DNA of 42,158 bases from Rhodobacter sp. (GTDB taxonomy: Bacteria > Pseudomonadota > Alphaproteobacteria > Rhodobacterales > Rhodobacteraceae), in the NCBI GenBank assembly GCA_020250445.1, contig JADCEF010000076.1:1-42158 (forward strand), given 5' to 3'. The notes below the pieces were generated by a model. It was not told the origin of the DNA. It searched no databases and saw only the letters and a list, made by a program, of their open reading frames with translations. Both the position numbers and the translations under genes were made by a program. Within the stretch, counting starts at the first letter, position 1. Every line of letters begins with the position of its first letter. Positions 18,705 through 30,839 of this stretch are shown piece after piece.

Positions 18705-19492
18705 ACCCCCCTGCCGACCGGGTCATCCTGTGCATGAAATGGGGCACGCTTTATCCGGCGGATTACGTCAACGTCCTTTATTCGGCCTGCCGCCGCAACA
18801 TCACCGGCCAGTTCCGCTTCCTGTGCCTGACCGATGACCCGACCGGCTTTTCACCCGGCATCGAAACCCGCCCGATCCCCGATCTTGGGCTGACGCAGGG
18901 CATGTGGAAAAGCGGGGCCTGGGCCAAGCTCGGGGTCTTTCAGCACGATCTTTACGGCTTCACCGGGCGGGCCTTGTTCATTGATCTTGATATGGTGATC
19001 TGCGGCAGTCTGGATCCGTTCTTTGATCACCCCGCCCCCTTCCTGACCACCGACATGGGCACAGACTGGCGCCCCCGGCCCACGGGGCGCGGCACGGTGG
19101 AACCGGGGACCTGCCTGTTTGCCTTCGATCTTGGCACGGAAGGCCAGATCATCGACCGTTTTGTTGCCGACCGCGAAAAAGCCGTGGCAGAGTATACCAT
19201 CGAACAGGCCTGGGTCGGCGCGCAGGCCCGTTCGATGGCGTTCTGGCCGCGCGGTTGGGTCATCAGCTTCAAGCGCCACCTGCGCCAGCCCATCGGCCTT
19301 GACCTTTTCCTGCCCCCGCGCCCCCCGCCGAAAGAGGCCAGGGTGGTCGCCTTTCATGGCGCGCCCCGCCCTGCTGACCTGTTGCGCCCGGGCACCGCGC
19401 TTTGGGACCGGCTGCCCCATATGGGCCACGGGCAGGTGAAATGGATGGTTGATTACTGGACGGAAAACGGCGGCACCTTGCCCGTTGCCTGA
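18701..19492 (+). CDS. Glycosyltransferase-like protein with DxD motif
   Basis: Protein of 263 residues. Features fit a GT-A fold: an N-terminal strand VILCMKWGTLYPADYVNVLY, then ALFIDLDMVICGSLDPFF with a DLD motif near residue 90, as in GT8-like enzymes, and a C-terminal VVAFHGAPRP. No signal peptide or membrane span. Coupled to the previous gene by an ATGA overlap, and its 3' end overlaps the convergent GT25 gene by 40 bases. The sugar is unknown. Confidence 0.72.
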   Translation: MNPPADRVILCMKWGTLYPADYVNVLYSACRRNITGQFRFLCLTDDPTGFSPGIETRPIPDLGLTQGMWKSGAWAKLGVFQHDLYGFTGRALFIDLDMVICGSLDPFFDHPAPFLTTDMGTDWRPRPTGRGTVEPGTCLFAFDLGTEGQIIDRFVADREKAVAEYTIEQAWVGAQARSMAFWPRGWVISFKRHLRQPIGLDLFLPPRPPPKEARVVAFHGAPRPADLLRPGTALWDRLPHMGHGQVKWMVDYWTENGGTLPVA

Positions 19493-20265
19493 AGTGGCCC
19501 GCGCCTGGCCCGCAGCCGCCCCCGTGCCGCCAGATGCGCCAGCTTGCCCAAAAGGTTGCGCCAGCGCAAGCCATACATGGGCAGGCGGCGGTACCAGGGA
19601 AATTTCTGCACGGCGGAAAACGCAGACCCGGTGATCGTGCTTTCATTGCCGTCATCGACATGGCTGGGAAAGGGTTCCAGGCCGAAATGCCGGAAATCAT
19701 GCACATGGATGCGGTCAAGCTCGTGGTCGATGGGCCGGGTTACGGGCAGCATCGCAGGCAGCAGGCGGGCGGCCAGATCGCGCGTGATCAGGTATGCCCC
19801 CAGCCCGGTGGCCGGCCCCAGATAGGCGTTCACCTGCCACGGCCCGACGGTGCCCTGGCAGATCGGCTGCTTGGCCCTGATCCTGTTCAGCTTGAGAAAA
19901 TCCCAGGCCCCCCGCACCGACAGGGCAGCATCCAGTGCCTTGCGGAACTCGGGATGGAACACCACGTCGTCTTCCATCACCAGGGCCACCTCGGCGGACC
20001 CGGCCAGAAAATCGCGCCAGACCGCCAGATGGGCATGATAGCAGCCGATTTCCCCCGCCATCACCTCGCGTCCCGTGTTGCGGCGGAACGCGGGCGCATC
20101 CAGCAGGGGGGCCAGCCGATCCCATTCGGCGCGCCCGTCAATCGCCGGGAACAGCGTGAAGGGCAGCGCCATCGCGCCAAGCTGCGCCGCCATCCTTTCG
20201 CGCCGGCTGACAGAGCGGGGCAGGTTGATGACATAGCAGGCAAGCCTGGGACCAGTGTCGGACAT
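19453..20265 (-). CDS. Glycosyltransferase family 25 protein
   Basis: Protein of 270 residues with the GT25 (LgtB/LpsA-type) signature: [16 protein letters not shown] at the N-terminus, [17 protein letters not shown] near residue 70, and the metal-binding VMEDDVVF near residue 95. GT25 enzymes often add galactose to lipooligosaccharide in Gram-negative bacteria; donor and acceptor here are not known. AAGGA lies seven bases before the ATG. It converges on the two forward glycosyltransferase-like genes. Confidence 0.87.
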   Translation of the reverse strand: MSDTGPRLACYVINLPRSVSRRERMAAQLGAMALPFTLFPAIDGRAEWDRLAPLLDAPAFRRNTGREVMAGEIGCYHAHLAVWRDFLAGSAEVALVMEDDVVFHPEFRKALDAALSVRGAWDFLKLNRIRAKQPICQGTVGPWQVNAYLGPATGLGAYLITRDLAARLLPAMLPVTRPIDHELDRIHVHDFRHFGLEPFPSHVDDGNESTITGSAFSAVQKFPWYRRLPMYGLRWRNLLGKLAHLAARGRLRARRGPLQATGKVPPFSVQ

Positions 20266-20435
20266 GGGACGTTCCTTCGGCAGGTCGTGGCGGTGCCTGC
20301 ATCCGGGTACCGACGCTGCTCTTGCCCGCCGCTTTTACCAACTGCGCCCGCCCCTGCCAAGTTCCAGGCGCGCCGCGCTGCAATCGGCAGGCCCGCCCCC
20401 TTCCCTTTTCCCGCGCCGCGCATCACTCTGTCACC

Positions 20436-20891
20436 ATGACGACAAAGCTTCGCCCGCGCTTTTGGGAACGCATCCCCTTGAAGAACATGACCCCCGCCGA
20501 ATGGGAAGCCGTCTGCGACGGCTGCGGCAAATGCTGCCTGAACAAGCTTGAGTTCGAAGATACCGGGGAAATCGCCTTTACCCGTGTCGCCTGCCGTCTG
20601 CTGGATGGCGAAACCTGCCGCTGCACGCAATACGCCGCCCGCCGTCAGTTTGTTCCCGATTGCGTGCATCTGTCGATAAAGACGCTGCCGAAAATCGCCC
20701 ACTGGCTGCCCCGGACCTGCGCCTACCGCCTGCTGCACGAAGGCAGGCCGCTGTATGGCTGGCACCCCTTGCTGTCGGGCGATCCGGCCACGGTGCACGA
20801 GGCTGGCGCATCGGTGCGCGGCTGGACCGTTCCCGAATTCGAGATTCCGGAAGAAGACTGGGAAGACCATATCATCGAGGAAACCCCCTGA
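20436..20891 (+). CDS. YcgN-type cysteine-cluster protein (UPF0260)
   Basis: Protein of 151 residues with eight cysteines in the family arrangement: CDGCGKCC (about 28-35), ACRLL...CRC (about 52-63), PDCVHL and TCAYRLL. This pattern suggests a metal or Fe-S cluster, but the role is unestablished. WHPLLSGD and VHEAG blocks are typical of the family. No clear ribosome-binding site precedes the ATG. The TGA stop shares its A with the threonine aldolase ATG (TGATG). Confidence 0.9.
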   Translation: MTTKLRPRFWERIPLKNMTPAEWEAVCDGCGKCCLNKLEFEDTGEIAFTRVACRLLDGETCRCTQYAARRQFVPDCVHLSIKTLPKIAHWLPRTCAYRLLHEGRPLYGWHPLLSGDPATVHEAGASVRGWTVPEFEIPEEDWEDHIIEETP

Positions 20892-21919
20892 TGTTCTTTG
20901 CATCTGACAACACCTCAGGTGTTCCGCCCGAGGTTCTGGCGGCCCTGACCCGCGCGAACGAAGGCTACATGCCGTCCTATGGCGGCGATCCGATCATGAC
21001 GCGAGTGCGCGACCGCATCCGCGACCTGTTCGAAGCGCCGGAGGCGGCCGTCTTCCTGGTGGCCACGGGGACTGCGGCCAATGCGCTGGCCCTGGCCATT
21101 GCCTGTCCGCCCTGGGGTGCCGTGTTCTGTCACCGCACGGCCCATGTCACCGAAGATGAATGTGGCGCGCCCGAGTTCTTCACCCATGGGGCCAAGCTGG
21201 TTCTGGTCGACGGTGACCATGGCCGCATGACGCCCGAAACCCTGTCTGCCAGCCTGTCGCACACCGGTGCCAGCGGCGTGCATGGGGTGCAGCGCGGCTG
21301 CCTGACGATCACCAACGTGACCGAGGCGGGAACCGTCTATACCCCGGCCGAGGTTGCAGCACTGACGGCCCTTGCCCGTGCCCGGGGCCTGCCCTGCCAT
21401 ATGGATGGGGCGCGCTTTGCCAATGCGCTGGTCGCCACCGGGGCGACCCCGGCCGAGATGACGTGGAAAGCGGGCATCGACATCCTGTCTTTCGGCGGCA
21501 CCAAGAACGGGCTGATGGGGGTCGAGGCGGTGGTGATCTTTGATCCCGCCAAAGCCTGGGAGTTCGAGCTGCGCCGCAAGCGCGGCGGGCACCTGTTTTC
21601 CAAGCACCGCTTCCTGTCCGCCCAGATGGAGGCCTATCTGGCCGATGACCTCTGGCTGCGCCTGGCGGCCCGGGCCAACCGCATGGGTGCGCGACTGGCC
21701 ACCGGGCTGGCCGCCCTGCCGGGGGCGGGTCTGATCCACCCCGTAGAGGCCAACATGCTGTTCGGCTGGTTCCCCGCCGATGGCCACGCCCGGGCCCGTG
21801 CCGCCGGGGCCGCCTATTACGACTGGCGCGCCCCGCCCGAAGGGGCCGTCCGCCTGGTCTGTTCCTGGTCCACGACCGAGGCGGATGTTGACGGATTCCT
21901 GGCGCTGGTCGCGGGCTAG
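20891..21919 (+). CDS. ltaE: Low-specificity L-threonine aldolase
   Basis: PLP enzyme of 342 residues cleaving L-threonine or allo-threonine to glycine and acetaldehyde. It begins FFASDNTSGVPPEV and has the aldolase-type Gly-rich VATGTAANALAL, then HMDGARFANAL (PLP-ring Asp). The PLP lysine lies in LSFGGTKNGLMG at about residue 203. Compared with beta-eliminating lyase relatives, length and motifs fit LtaE well. Start 20891 overlaps the YcgN-like stop by one base, so the two are translationally coupled. Confidence 0.93.
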   Translation: MFFASDNTSGVPPEVLAALTRANEGYMPSYGGDPIMTRVRDRIRDLFEAPEAAVFLVATGTAANALALAIACPPWGAVFCHRTAHVTEDECGAPEFFTHGAKLVLVDGDHGRMTPETLSASLSHTGASGVHGVQRGCLTITNVTEAGTVYTPAEVAALTALARARGLPCHMDGARFANALVATGATPAEMTWKAGIDILSFGGTKNGLMGVEAVVIFDPAKAWEFELRRKRGGHLFSKHRFLSAQMEAYLADDLWLRLAARANRMGARLATGLAALPGAGLIHPVEANMLFGWFPADGHARARAAGAAYYDWRAPPEGAVRLVCSWSTTEADVDGFLALVAG

Positions 21920-21920
21920 T

Positions 21921-22739
21921 TCAGCATCCCGCCAGATGCGCGGCAATCGCCGCCGCCACGATCTGCGGATGCGTGATCGGCACCATATGCCCGGCACCCG
22001 GCACCGACAGGCGCGTGGCCTGCGGCAGACGCCGCGCCAGTTCGGTGTGGATGGCACCGATCACGGCGGGCGACTCGGCACCTTCGATCAGGAGAACCGG
22101 CACGCCGACGGATTCCAGCCGCAGACAGGCCAAAAGGCCGCCGCTGTCGTCCTTCAGCGCCGGTCCCTGCGCCAAAATGATGTGAATCCGGTCAAGGATA
22201 TAGCTTTGCTGCGCCTCTGGCAGGCTGTCAAAACTGTCGCCCCCGCCCCAGGCCGCGTGAAAGGCCGCCGCGCCTTCGGCCCGCCGGCCCTGCCGCACCA
22301 GGTCTTCAAACGCCCCATGTCCGGCGGCAAAGGCGGCATAGGCGGGCGCACCGGCCGCCCGAGCGGCGGCGAAGATCACAGGTTCCACCAGCGTCAGGCT
22401 GCGCACCAGATCGGGCCGCTCCAGCGCCAGGCGCAGCGCCACGGTGCCGCCAAAGGAATGGCCGATCAGGTCAACCGGCCCGCCGCCCCCCAGCCGTTCG
22501 GCAAACTCTGCCGTGATCCGCGTGGTCAGCATGTGCAGGTCGCCCTGCCCGTCCCAAGCCCCGGACCGGCCATGGCCCGGCTGGTCAAAGGCCGTCAGGG
22601 CCACCCCCGGCAGCGCCTGCGCCACGCCGGACCAGGCCCCGGCATGGGCCAGCGAACAATGCAGCGCCAGCACCTGGCGCGCGTTCCCTTCACCCCAGAC
22701 CCTGAACGGGGCCGGGTCAAGCACCACACCCCCCTGCAT
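21921..22739 (-). CDS. Alpha/beta-hydrolase fold protein
   Basis: Cytoplasmic protein of 272 residues. Motifs: LHCSLAHAGAW (oxyanion region), the nucleophile elbow GHSFGG near residue 95, and a C-terminal VPGAGHMVPITHP providing the His. No signal peptide. The substrate is unknown. An in-frame GTG at 22742 is possible, but ATG 22739 overlaps the isomerase stop (TGATG) and is favoured. It lies one base from the convergent threonine-aldolase stop. Confidence 0.87.
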   Translation of the reverse strand: MQGGVVLDPAPFRVWGEGNARQVLALHCSLAHAGAWSGVAQALPGVALTAFDQPGHGRSGAWDGQGDLHMLTTRITAEFAERLGGGGPVDLIGHSFGGTVALRLALERPDLVRSLTLVEPVIFAAARAAGAPAYAAFAAGHGAFEDLVRQGRRAEGAAAFHAAWGGGDSFDSLPEAQQSYILDRIHIILAQGPALKDDSGGLLACLRLESVGVPVLLIEGAESPAVIGAIHTELARRLPQATRLSVPGAGHMVPITHPQIVAAAIAAHLAGC

Positions 22740-23335
22740 CACAGTTTTCCGGACAGATGAAGATCAAGGTCGTCCAGCCGGTCCTGCCCCCAGAACATCT
22801 CGGTTCCGGTCACGTAGAACGGCACACCGAAGACGCCGCGCGCCACGGCCTCTTCCAGATTCGCGCCATAGGCTTCGGCGGCGCTTAACATGCCGCGGTC
22901 TGCCACTTTGGGATCAAACCCGTGTGCCGCCAGCAGGTCTGCAATCACTTCTGCATCCGCAATATCCCGTTCCTCAGCCCAAAGCGCGCGGGCAATGCCA
23001 TGCACCAGCCCGGCCAGATCACCGCCCCCGGCCTTTGCTGCTGCAAGAATGGCATAGGACGATGGCGCAGGGTTGACCGGCCAGAACAGCGGTTTCAGAT
23101 GGATCGGCAGCCCCGCCTTTGCGGCCTGCCGCCGCATCTCCTGCAGCCGGTAGGCCTTGCGGCTGTCATGCCGGTCGGCCAGCACCTGCCCGCCCGTCCG
23201 GGGGAACAATGCGGCGGGATCAAGCGGCCGGTAGGCAATATCTGCGCCGTGCCGTGCCGCGATTGCTTCCAGTCGCTGCCCGGCAATATAGACCCAAGGC
23301 GATACCGTGGCGAAAAAGTAGTCGATCTGCGCCAA
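22739..23335 (-). CDS. DsbA-fold 2-hydroxychromene-2-carboxylate isomerase-like protein
   Basis: Protein of 198 residues with the thioredoxin/DsbA kappa-class GST fold: [16 protein letters not shown] (catalytic Ser in place of the CxxC), [12 protein letters not shown] and [25 protein letters not shown], all hallmarks of NahD-type isomerases that use glutathione. Such enzymes act in aromatic degradation, but no such pathway is nearby. The start is TTG 23335, six bases after a strong AGGGGG site; no suitable ATG exists there, and the upstream frame is antisense to prs. Confidence 0.88.
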   Translation of the reverse strand: MAQIDYFFATVSPWVYIAGQRLEAIAARHGADIAYRPLDPAALFPRTGGQVLADRHDSRKAYRLQEMRRQAAKAGLPIHLKPLFWPVNPAPSSYAILAAAKAGGGDLAGLVHGIARALWAEERDIADAEVIADLLAAHGFDPKVADRGMLSAAEAYGANLEEAVARGVFGVPFYVTGTEMFWGQDRLDDLDLHLSGKL

Positions 23336-23440
23336 GCCGGCCCCCTGACCCAAGCTGCGGTTTCCAAAGACCCTAACCGGGTGATAAGCGGTGTCAACGC
23401 CACGAATCCGCGGCCTGCCGCCGCGCTCAAGGACCGGAAA

Positions 23441-24457
23441 ATGCGCGCCATGACCGAACCCAAGCTGATTTCCGGCAATGCCAACCTGTCGCTTGCCAAA
23501 TCCATCGCCCGGCGGATGTCGATGCATCGCGGCATGTCGGTCAAGCTGGTGGATGCGCGGGTTGAACGGTTCAACGATCAGGAGATCTTCGTCGAGGTGT
23601 TCGAGAATGTCCGGGGCGAGGATATGTTCATCATCCAGCCCACATCGAACCCGGCCAACGACAACCTGATGGAGCTCTTGATCATCACCGATGCCCTGCG
23701 CCGATCCTCGGCCGCGCGCATCACCGCCGTGATCCCCTATTTCGGCTATGCCCGGCAGGACCGCCGCGCCAAGGCCCGAACCCCGATCAGCGCCAAGCTT
23801 GTGGCGAACCTGCTGACCGAAGCCGGGGTCGAACGGATCCTGACGCTGGACCTGCACGCCACCCAGATCCAGGGCTTCTTCGACATCCCGGTTGACAACC
23901 TTTATGCCGCCCCGGTGTTCGCGCTGGACATTGAACACCATTTCAGGAACCGCACCGGCGATCTGATGGTGGTATCGCCGGACGTGGGCGGCGTCGGACG
24001 CGCCCGCGAACTGGCGACGCGGATCAACGCGCCGCTGGCCATTGTGGACAAACGCCGCGAAAAGGCGGGCGAAGTGGCCGAGATGACCGTGATCGGTTCG
24101 GTCGAAGGCAAGACCTGCATCATCGTCGATGACATCTGCGACACCGCCGGCACGCTGTGCAAGGCGGCCGAGGTGCTGGTGGAAAACGGTGCGGTCGAGG
24201 TGCACAGCTATATCACCCATGGTGTCCTGTCCGGCCCGGCGGTGGAACGCATCCAGAAATCGGTGATGAAAAGCCTGGTGATCACCGACAGCATCGAACC
24301 CACCGACCTGGTCCGGAATGCCCCCAACATCCGCATCGTCCCCACCGCGCCGATGTTTGCCCAGGCGATCCTGAACATCTGGAACGGTACCAGCGTATCG
24401 TCGCTGTTCGAGACGGATACTCTGGTGCCGATCTATGAGGGGATGTATTCGCGGTAG
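23441..24457 (+). CDS. prs: Ribose-phosphate pyrophosphokinase
   Basis: Protein of 338 residues that makes PRPP from ribose-5-phosphate and ATP for nucleotide, histidine and tryptophan synthesis. Motifs: [13 protein letters not shown] near residue 100 (ATP site), [13 protein letters not shown], the PRPP-binding [11 protein letters not shown] near residue 230. Start ATG 23441 has AAGGA seven bases upstream; ATG 23450 (MTEPKL) is an alternative. It is divergent from the DsbA-fold gene by 105 bases, and a shared strong terminator lies between its end and the ATP synthase operon. Confidence 0.96.
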   Translation: MRAMTEPKLISGNANLSLAKSIARRMSMHRGMSVKLVDARVERFNDQEIFVEVFENVRGEDMFIIQPTSNPANDNLMELLIITDALRRSSAARITAVIPYFGYARQDRRAKARTPISAKLVANLLTEAGVERILTLDLHATQIQGFFDIPVDNLYAAPVFALDIEHHFRNRTGDLMVVSPDVGGVGRARELATRINAPLAIVDKRREKAGEVAEMTVIGSVEGKTCIIVDDICDTAGTLCKAAEVLVENGAVEVHSYITHGVLSGPAVERIQKSVMKSLVITDSIEPTDLVRNAPNIRIVPTAPMFAQAILNIWNGTSVSSLFETDTLVPIYEGMYSR

Positions 24458-24547
24458 GGGGCGGAAACGAAGGCTTGGCGGACCTTCGCCGGGCGCGATC
24501 GCCACGGCATCCCGGCAGCGGACCGGCACGGCCCCCCCTTCGCCCAG

Positions 24548-24571
24548 AAAAAAGCCCCGGTTTCCCGGGGC
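24548..24571 (-). terminator. Bidirectional rho-independent terminator of the F1 operon and prs
   Basis: A perfect stem GCCCCGG-TTTC-CCGGGGC lies at 24554-24571. On the minus strand it is followed by six T (24553-24548), a strong terminator for atpC. On the plus strand it is followed by CTTTCCTTTC, usable for prs. Confidence 0.88.
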
Positions 24572-24596
24572 CTTTCCTTTCAATGTCCTGCGGAAC

Positions 24597-24995
24597 TCAG
24601 TGCCCGGCGGCGGTCTTCAGCGCCAGCATGTCATGCACCAGCTTTTCCGCCGTGTCGCGGTCTTCCGGCAGCGCCATGGCCGCCAGCGACCGCGCCTCGT
24701 CGATCATCTTGTCCAGCAGCGTTCCCGTCAGTTCCTCGACCGGGACAGCACTTTCGGCCAGCACCGAAACCCCCGATGCGGTGATCTCGGCAAAGCCGCC
24801 GGTCACGGCAAAGGCGCGCACGCCGTCTGCGCCCACGGCCCGGACAAGGCCCGGGCGCAAGGTGGTGATGGTCGCCTCGTGGCCTTCCATCGCCGTCAGA
24901 TCGCCTGCGGTTCCGGGGATGCCCACCTCGGTCACGGCCAGGGACGCAAGCCTGCGTTCCGGTGACACAAGGTCGAATTGCAGCGTGCCTGCCAT
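24597..24995 (-). CDS. atpC: ATP synthase F1 epsilon subunit
   Basis: Protein of 132 residues: beta-sandwich domain (1-85) with FDLVSPERRLASL, GTAGDLTAMEGHEA and VTGGFAEI, plus a short helical C-terminus. Epsilon connects gamma to the c-ring and can inhibit hydrolysis. GAGGGGG precedes the ATG, nine bases after the beta-subunit stop. Last gene of the operon, followed by a strong terminator. Confidence 0.96.
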   Translation of the reverse strand: MAGTLQFDLVSPERRLASLAVTEVGIPGTAGDLTAMEGHEATITTLRPGLVRAVGADGVRAFAVTGGFAEITASGVSVLAESAVPVEELTGTLLDKMIDEARSLAAMALPEDRDTAEKLVHDMLALKTAAGH

Positions 24996-25004
24996 GATGC
25001 CCCC

Positions 25005-26480
<1,476 letters not shown>

Positions 26481-26726
26481 TTATGCTTCGATCAGGTCCA
26501 GACGGCGTTCGATCCGCGCGAGGCGTTCGTCAAAGCGGTCCATCCGGTGCGACAACTGTGAAATCTGCAACGATTGCAGCGCAAGCTCCTGACGCACCAG
26601 CGAAAGCCCGCTTTCCATGTTGGACACCCGGGTTTTCAGATCAGCCAACCCGTCCTCGAATCGCGAAAACTGCGTCTGCATCCGCTTGAGCAACTCGTAG
26701 GTCAGGCTGGCCACATCCTCTGCCAC
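26481..26726 (-). CDS. Small coiled-coil protein inside the F1 operon
   Basis: Protein of 81 residues that I cannot assign. Almost the whole chain shows heptad-like leucine, phenylalanine and arginine spacing (YELLKRMQTQF, ARIERRLDLIEA), predicting a coiled coil without a membrane segment. It begins with GTG 26726, one base after the atpG stop and nine bases after a strong GGAGG, so it is surely translated with gamma. It lies between gamma and beta, an unusual place. I recall, without being able to check, an unassigned reading frame in the same position in related purple bacteria. A possible role is F1 assembly or regulation. Confidence 0.78.
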   Translation of the reverse strand: MAEDVASLTYELLKRMQTQFSRFEDGLADLKTRVSNMESGLSLVRQELALQSLQISQLSHRMDRFDERLARIERRLDLIEA

Positions 26727-26727
26727 G

Positions 26728-27594
26728 TTACAGCGCCTCCGCGCCCGAGATGATCTCGATCAGTTCCTTGGTGATCGCCGCCTGACGCGACCGGTTGTAC
26801 TGGATGGTCAGCCGGTTGATCATATCGCCTGCATTGCGGGTCGCATTGTCCATGGCGCTTTGACGCGCGCCCTGTTCAGACGCGCCGTTTTCCAGCAGGG
26901 CGGTGAAAACCTGTGTCGCCACATTGCGCGGCAGAAGGTCGGCAAGGATGCCTTCCTCGCTGGGCTCGTAGTCGTAAAGCATTGATGTCGCGGCCCCTTC
27001 GAACACGGCCGGGATCACCTGCTGCGCCGTCGGGATCTGGCTGATCACCGACTGGAAGCGGTTGAAGAACAGTGTTGCCACGTCAAACCCGCCGGCATCG
27101 AACCGGGCCAGAATGTCACGGGCAATGCCCTGCGCATCGACATAGCCGATGCGCTTGACCGCCGACAGATCGACATGGCCGACGAAATGCTGCGACAGGT
27201 CGCGGCGCAGCTGCTCGCGGCCCTTGCGGCCCACGGTCAGGATTTTCACCGTCTTGCCCCTGGCCATCAGCGCCTGCGCGTGCTGGCGGGCAAGCCGCGC
27301 GATGGAAGAATTGAAGCCGCCGCACAACCCGCGCTCTGCCGTCATCACCACCAGCAGATGCACGCGGTCGTCACCCGTTCCGGCCAGCAGCCGGGGGGCC
27401 TGATCGCTGCCGCCGACCGAGGCGGCCAGCCCCGTCATCACGGCATTCATCCGCTCTGCATAGGGGCGCGCGGCCACGGCGGCCTCCTGGGCGCGGCGAA
27501 GCTTCGCCGCAGCAACCATCTGCATCGCCTTCGTGATCTTCCGCGTGTTCTTGACGCTTCCGATCCGGTTCTTCAGGTCCTTCAGGCTGGGCAT
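26728..27594 (-). CDS. atpG: ATP synthase F1 gamma subunit
   Basis: Protein of 288 residues forming the rotor shaft. It begins [24 protein letters not shown] and ends in a long helix with ENATRNAGD-like sequence ([30 protein letters not shown]), both canonical. A GERGLCGG-type motif ([12 protein letters not shown]) lies near residue 85. AAGGAG lies seven bases before the ATG. It follows atpA by 22 bases. Confidence 0.97.
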   Translation of the reverse strand: MPSLKDLKNRIGSVKNTRKITKAMQMVAAAKLRRAQEAAVAARPYAERMNAVMTGLAASVGGSDQAPRLLAGTGDDRVHLLVVMTAERGLCGGFNSSIARLARQHAQALMARGKTVKILTVGRKGREQLRRDLSQHFVGHVDLSAVKRIGYVDAQGIARDILARFDAGGFDVATLFFNRFQSVISQIPTAQQVIPAVFEGAATSMLYDYEPSEEGILADLLPRNVATQVFTALLENGASEQGARQSAMDNATRNAGDMINRLTIQYNRSRQAAITKELIEIISGAEAL

Positions 27595-27616
27595 CTACCG
27601 GCTCCTTGCCACGCCT

Positions 27617-29154
<1,538 letters not shown>

Positions 29155-29155
<1 letters not shown>

Positions 29156-29715
29156 TATCCGACCTCTTTCATTGCGTTCTTGAGTGCCGCGAGCTTCGCG
29201 CGGATCGAGGTGTCGATCATCGTCGAGCCCAGTTTCACGACGAGTCCGCCAATCAGGCTTGCATCGACGGTTGTCTTCAATGCCACGTCCTTGCCGGCGC
29301 GCGCCTTCAGCGTGGCCGCAAGCTGCGCGGTCTGCTCTGCGTTCAGCGGCGTTGCCGACACGACTTCTGCCGTCACCTCGCCCTTTTCGGCGGCGATGCG
29401 GGCGCGCAATTCGCTGATCAGCTGCGGCAGCACGAACAGGCGGCGCTTGGTGGCCATAAGGCGCAGCGTGTTGGCCATCAGCGCCGAAAGCTTCATCCTG
29501 GCGGCAATCGCGGAAATCGCATTGCCCTGATCCTGCCGCGAAACCATGGGAGAGGCGATCATCCCGCGCAGATCGGCGCTTTCGGCAAGCGCCGCATCAA
29601 GCGCATCGACATCCGCCGCCAGCGCTGCCAGCGCCTTGCCGTCCATCGCAAGCCCGAACACGGCCGAAGCATAGCGACCGGCAATCCCCGTGGACATCGA
29701 AGCTGGTTCCGACAC
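29155..29715 (-). CDS. atpH: ATP synthase F1 delta subunit
   Basis: Protein of 186 residues linking F1 to the peripheral stalk. [14 protein letters not shown] is the expected N-terminal motif and [26 protein letters not shown] the expected C-terminal one. The start is GTG 29715, five bases after GGAAGGG, giving the usual SEPAS-type N-terminus. It is the first gene of the F1 operon; F0 genes are absent, as usual in Rhodobacterales, where they lie elsewhere. Confidence 0.95.
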
Positions 29716-29832
29716 GTCAACCCTTCCACTGTTCTGGCCCTGCTTCCGTCCGAACGTCTGTGCAAACCAACGTTTGTGCAGGACAAGGGCCGCCCATGGC
29801 GCACACTGCCGCGTGCGTCTTGATTTCGGCGG

Positions 29833-29861
29833 GGTGTAGCAGAGGTGCCGAAACCCTGCAA
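29833..29861 (-). promoter_or_regulatory. Possible F1 operon promoter
   Basis: On the minus strand TTGCAG (29861-29856) and TACACC (29838-29833) are 17 bases apart, giving a leader of about 110 bases before atpH. Both hexamers are moderate matches. Confidence 0.35.
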
Positions 29862-29995
29862 CCGTCAAGGTCACGTCAATGAGAGGTGCCGGAGCCTTGA
29901 AAAACAGGGGTTCGCCGCGCGGTGCGGCAGATGCGACGCTTTGGCACCGCCGTGTTGCGGCAAGGACCGCGCCTGCATCCGCAAAACGCCGTGAA

Positions 29996-30775
29996 TCACC
30001 CCGTCCCGTTGCCTGGACCCGCGTCCGGCAGGTGCGGGGTGGGCACCGGTGCAGGCAACCCTTCCAGCACCCGCAGCGGCCGGCGGACCACGTCGCGCAG
30101 GCCGGGCCGCGTGGGGGCATAGGTCTGCTTGGATGCCTCGACCACCAGAACGCCCCCCGCCACCCAGGGCACCACCCGCCGCCCGGCCCCGTCCCAGAAA
30201 TCCGCCGTCCGCAGCCAGAAGCGCCGGTTGGACGGCGGGGCGAACAGCGTTGACTGGCTGCGTTCCGGTGTGAATCCGTGATGTTTCAGCTGCGCTTCCA
30301 GCTGCGACATCGAATAGGGTCGGCCAAAGCCAAAGGGCGTGCCATCGGCCCGCGCCCACAGGCCGGACCGGTTCGGCACCACAAACAGCGCCCGCCCGCC
30401 CGGCCCCAGCACACGGCTGCATTCCTCCAGCAGCGCCGCCGGATGCTGGGATGTTTCCAGCCCGTGCAACACCACCAGCCTGTCGACAAACCCGGTCGAG
30501 ATCGGCCAGTGCGTTTCCTCGCACAGGACAGATACGTTTTCCGCCCCGGCGGGCCAGGGCATCACCCCCTGCTGGCCGGGCATCAGCGCAACCATGCGAC
30601 GCGCTTCGGCCAGGTAGGGGCGAAGCACCGGAACGGCAAAGCCGAACCCCACCACCGTCTGGCCCCGGGCACCGGGCCAGGTTTTCGCAACGGTCTCCCG
30701 GATCGCCCGCTGCGCCACCCGGCCCAGCTGGGTCCGGTAGTAGAAATTGCGCAGTTCGACCACATCAAGATGCAT
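29996..30775 (-). CDS. SAM-dependent methyltransferase-like protein
   Basis: Protein of 259 residues. The N-terminal helix [18 protein letters not shown] precedes a Rossmann core with [11 protein letters not shown] in the place of the SAM-binding glycine-rich motif [17 protein letters not shown] near residue 115 and [18 protein letters not shown] (post-I/III region), as in class I methyltransferases similar to those acting on small metabolites. The glycine motif departs from the ideal, so activity is not certain. The substrate is unknown. It is divergent from gloB by 64 bases and convergent with nothing on its 3' side before atpH. Confidence 0.78.
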   Translation of the reverse strand: MHLDVVELRNFYYRTQLGRVAQRAIRETVAKTWPGARGQTVVGFGFAVPVLRPYLAEARRMVALMPGQQGVMPWPAGAENVSVLCEETHWPISTGFVDRLVVLHGLETSQHPAALLEECSRVLGPGGRALFVVPNRSGLWARADGTPFGFGRPYSMSQLEAQLKHHGFTPERSQSTLFAPPSNRRFWLRTADFWDGAGRRVVPWVAGGVLVVEASKQTYAPTRPGLRDVVRRPLRVLEGLPAPVPTPHLPDAGPGNGTG

Positions 30776-30839
30776 TGCGATCGGACCCCTCAAGGACGAT
30801 TGTCGCGGCGAAGATATCAGCAGACAAAGGCGAAACACC

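Noticed and set aside
23336-24583. Upstream extension of the DsbA-fold isomerase frame to over 600 residues
   Set aside because: The extension runs antisense to prs, which is complete and conserved. The isomerase domain begins at TTG 23335 with its own ribosome-binding site.
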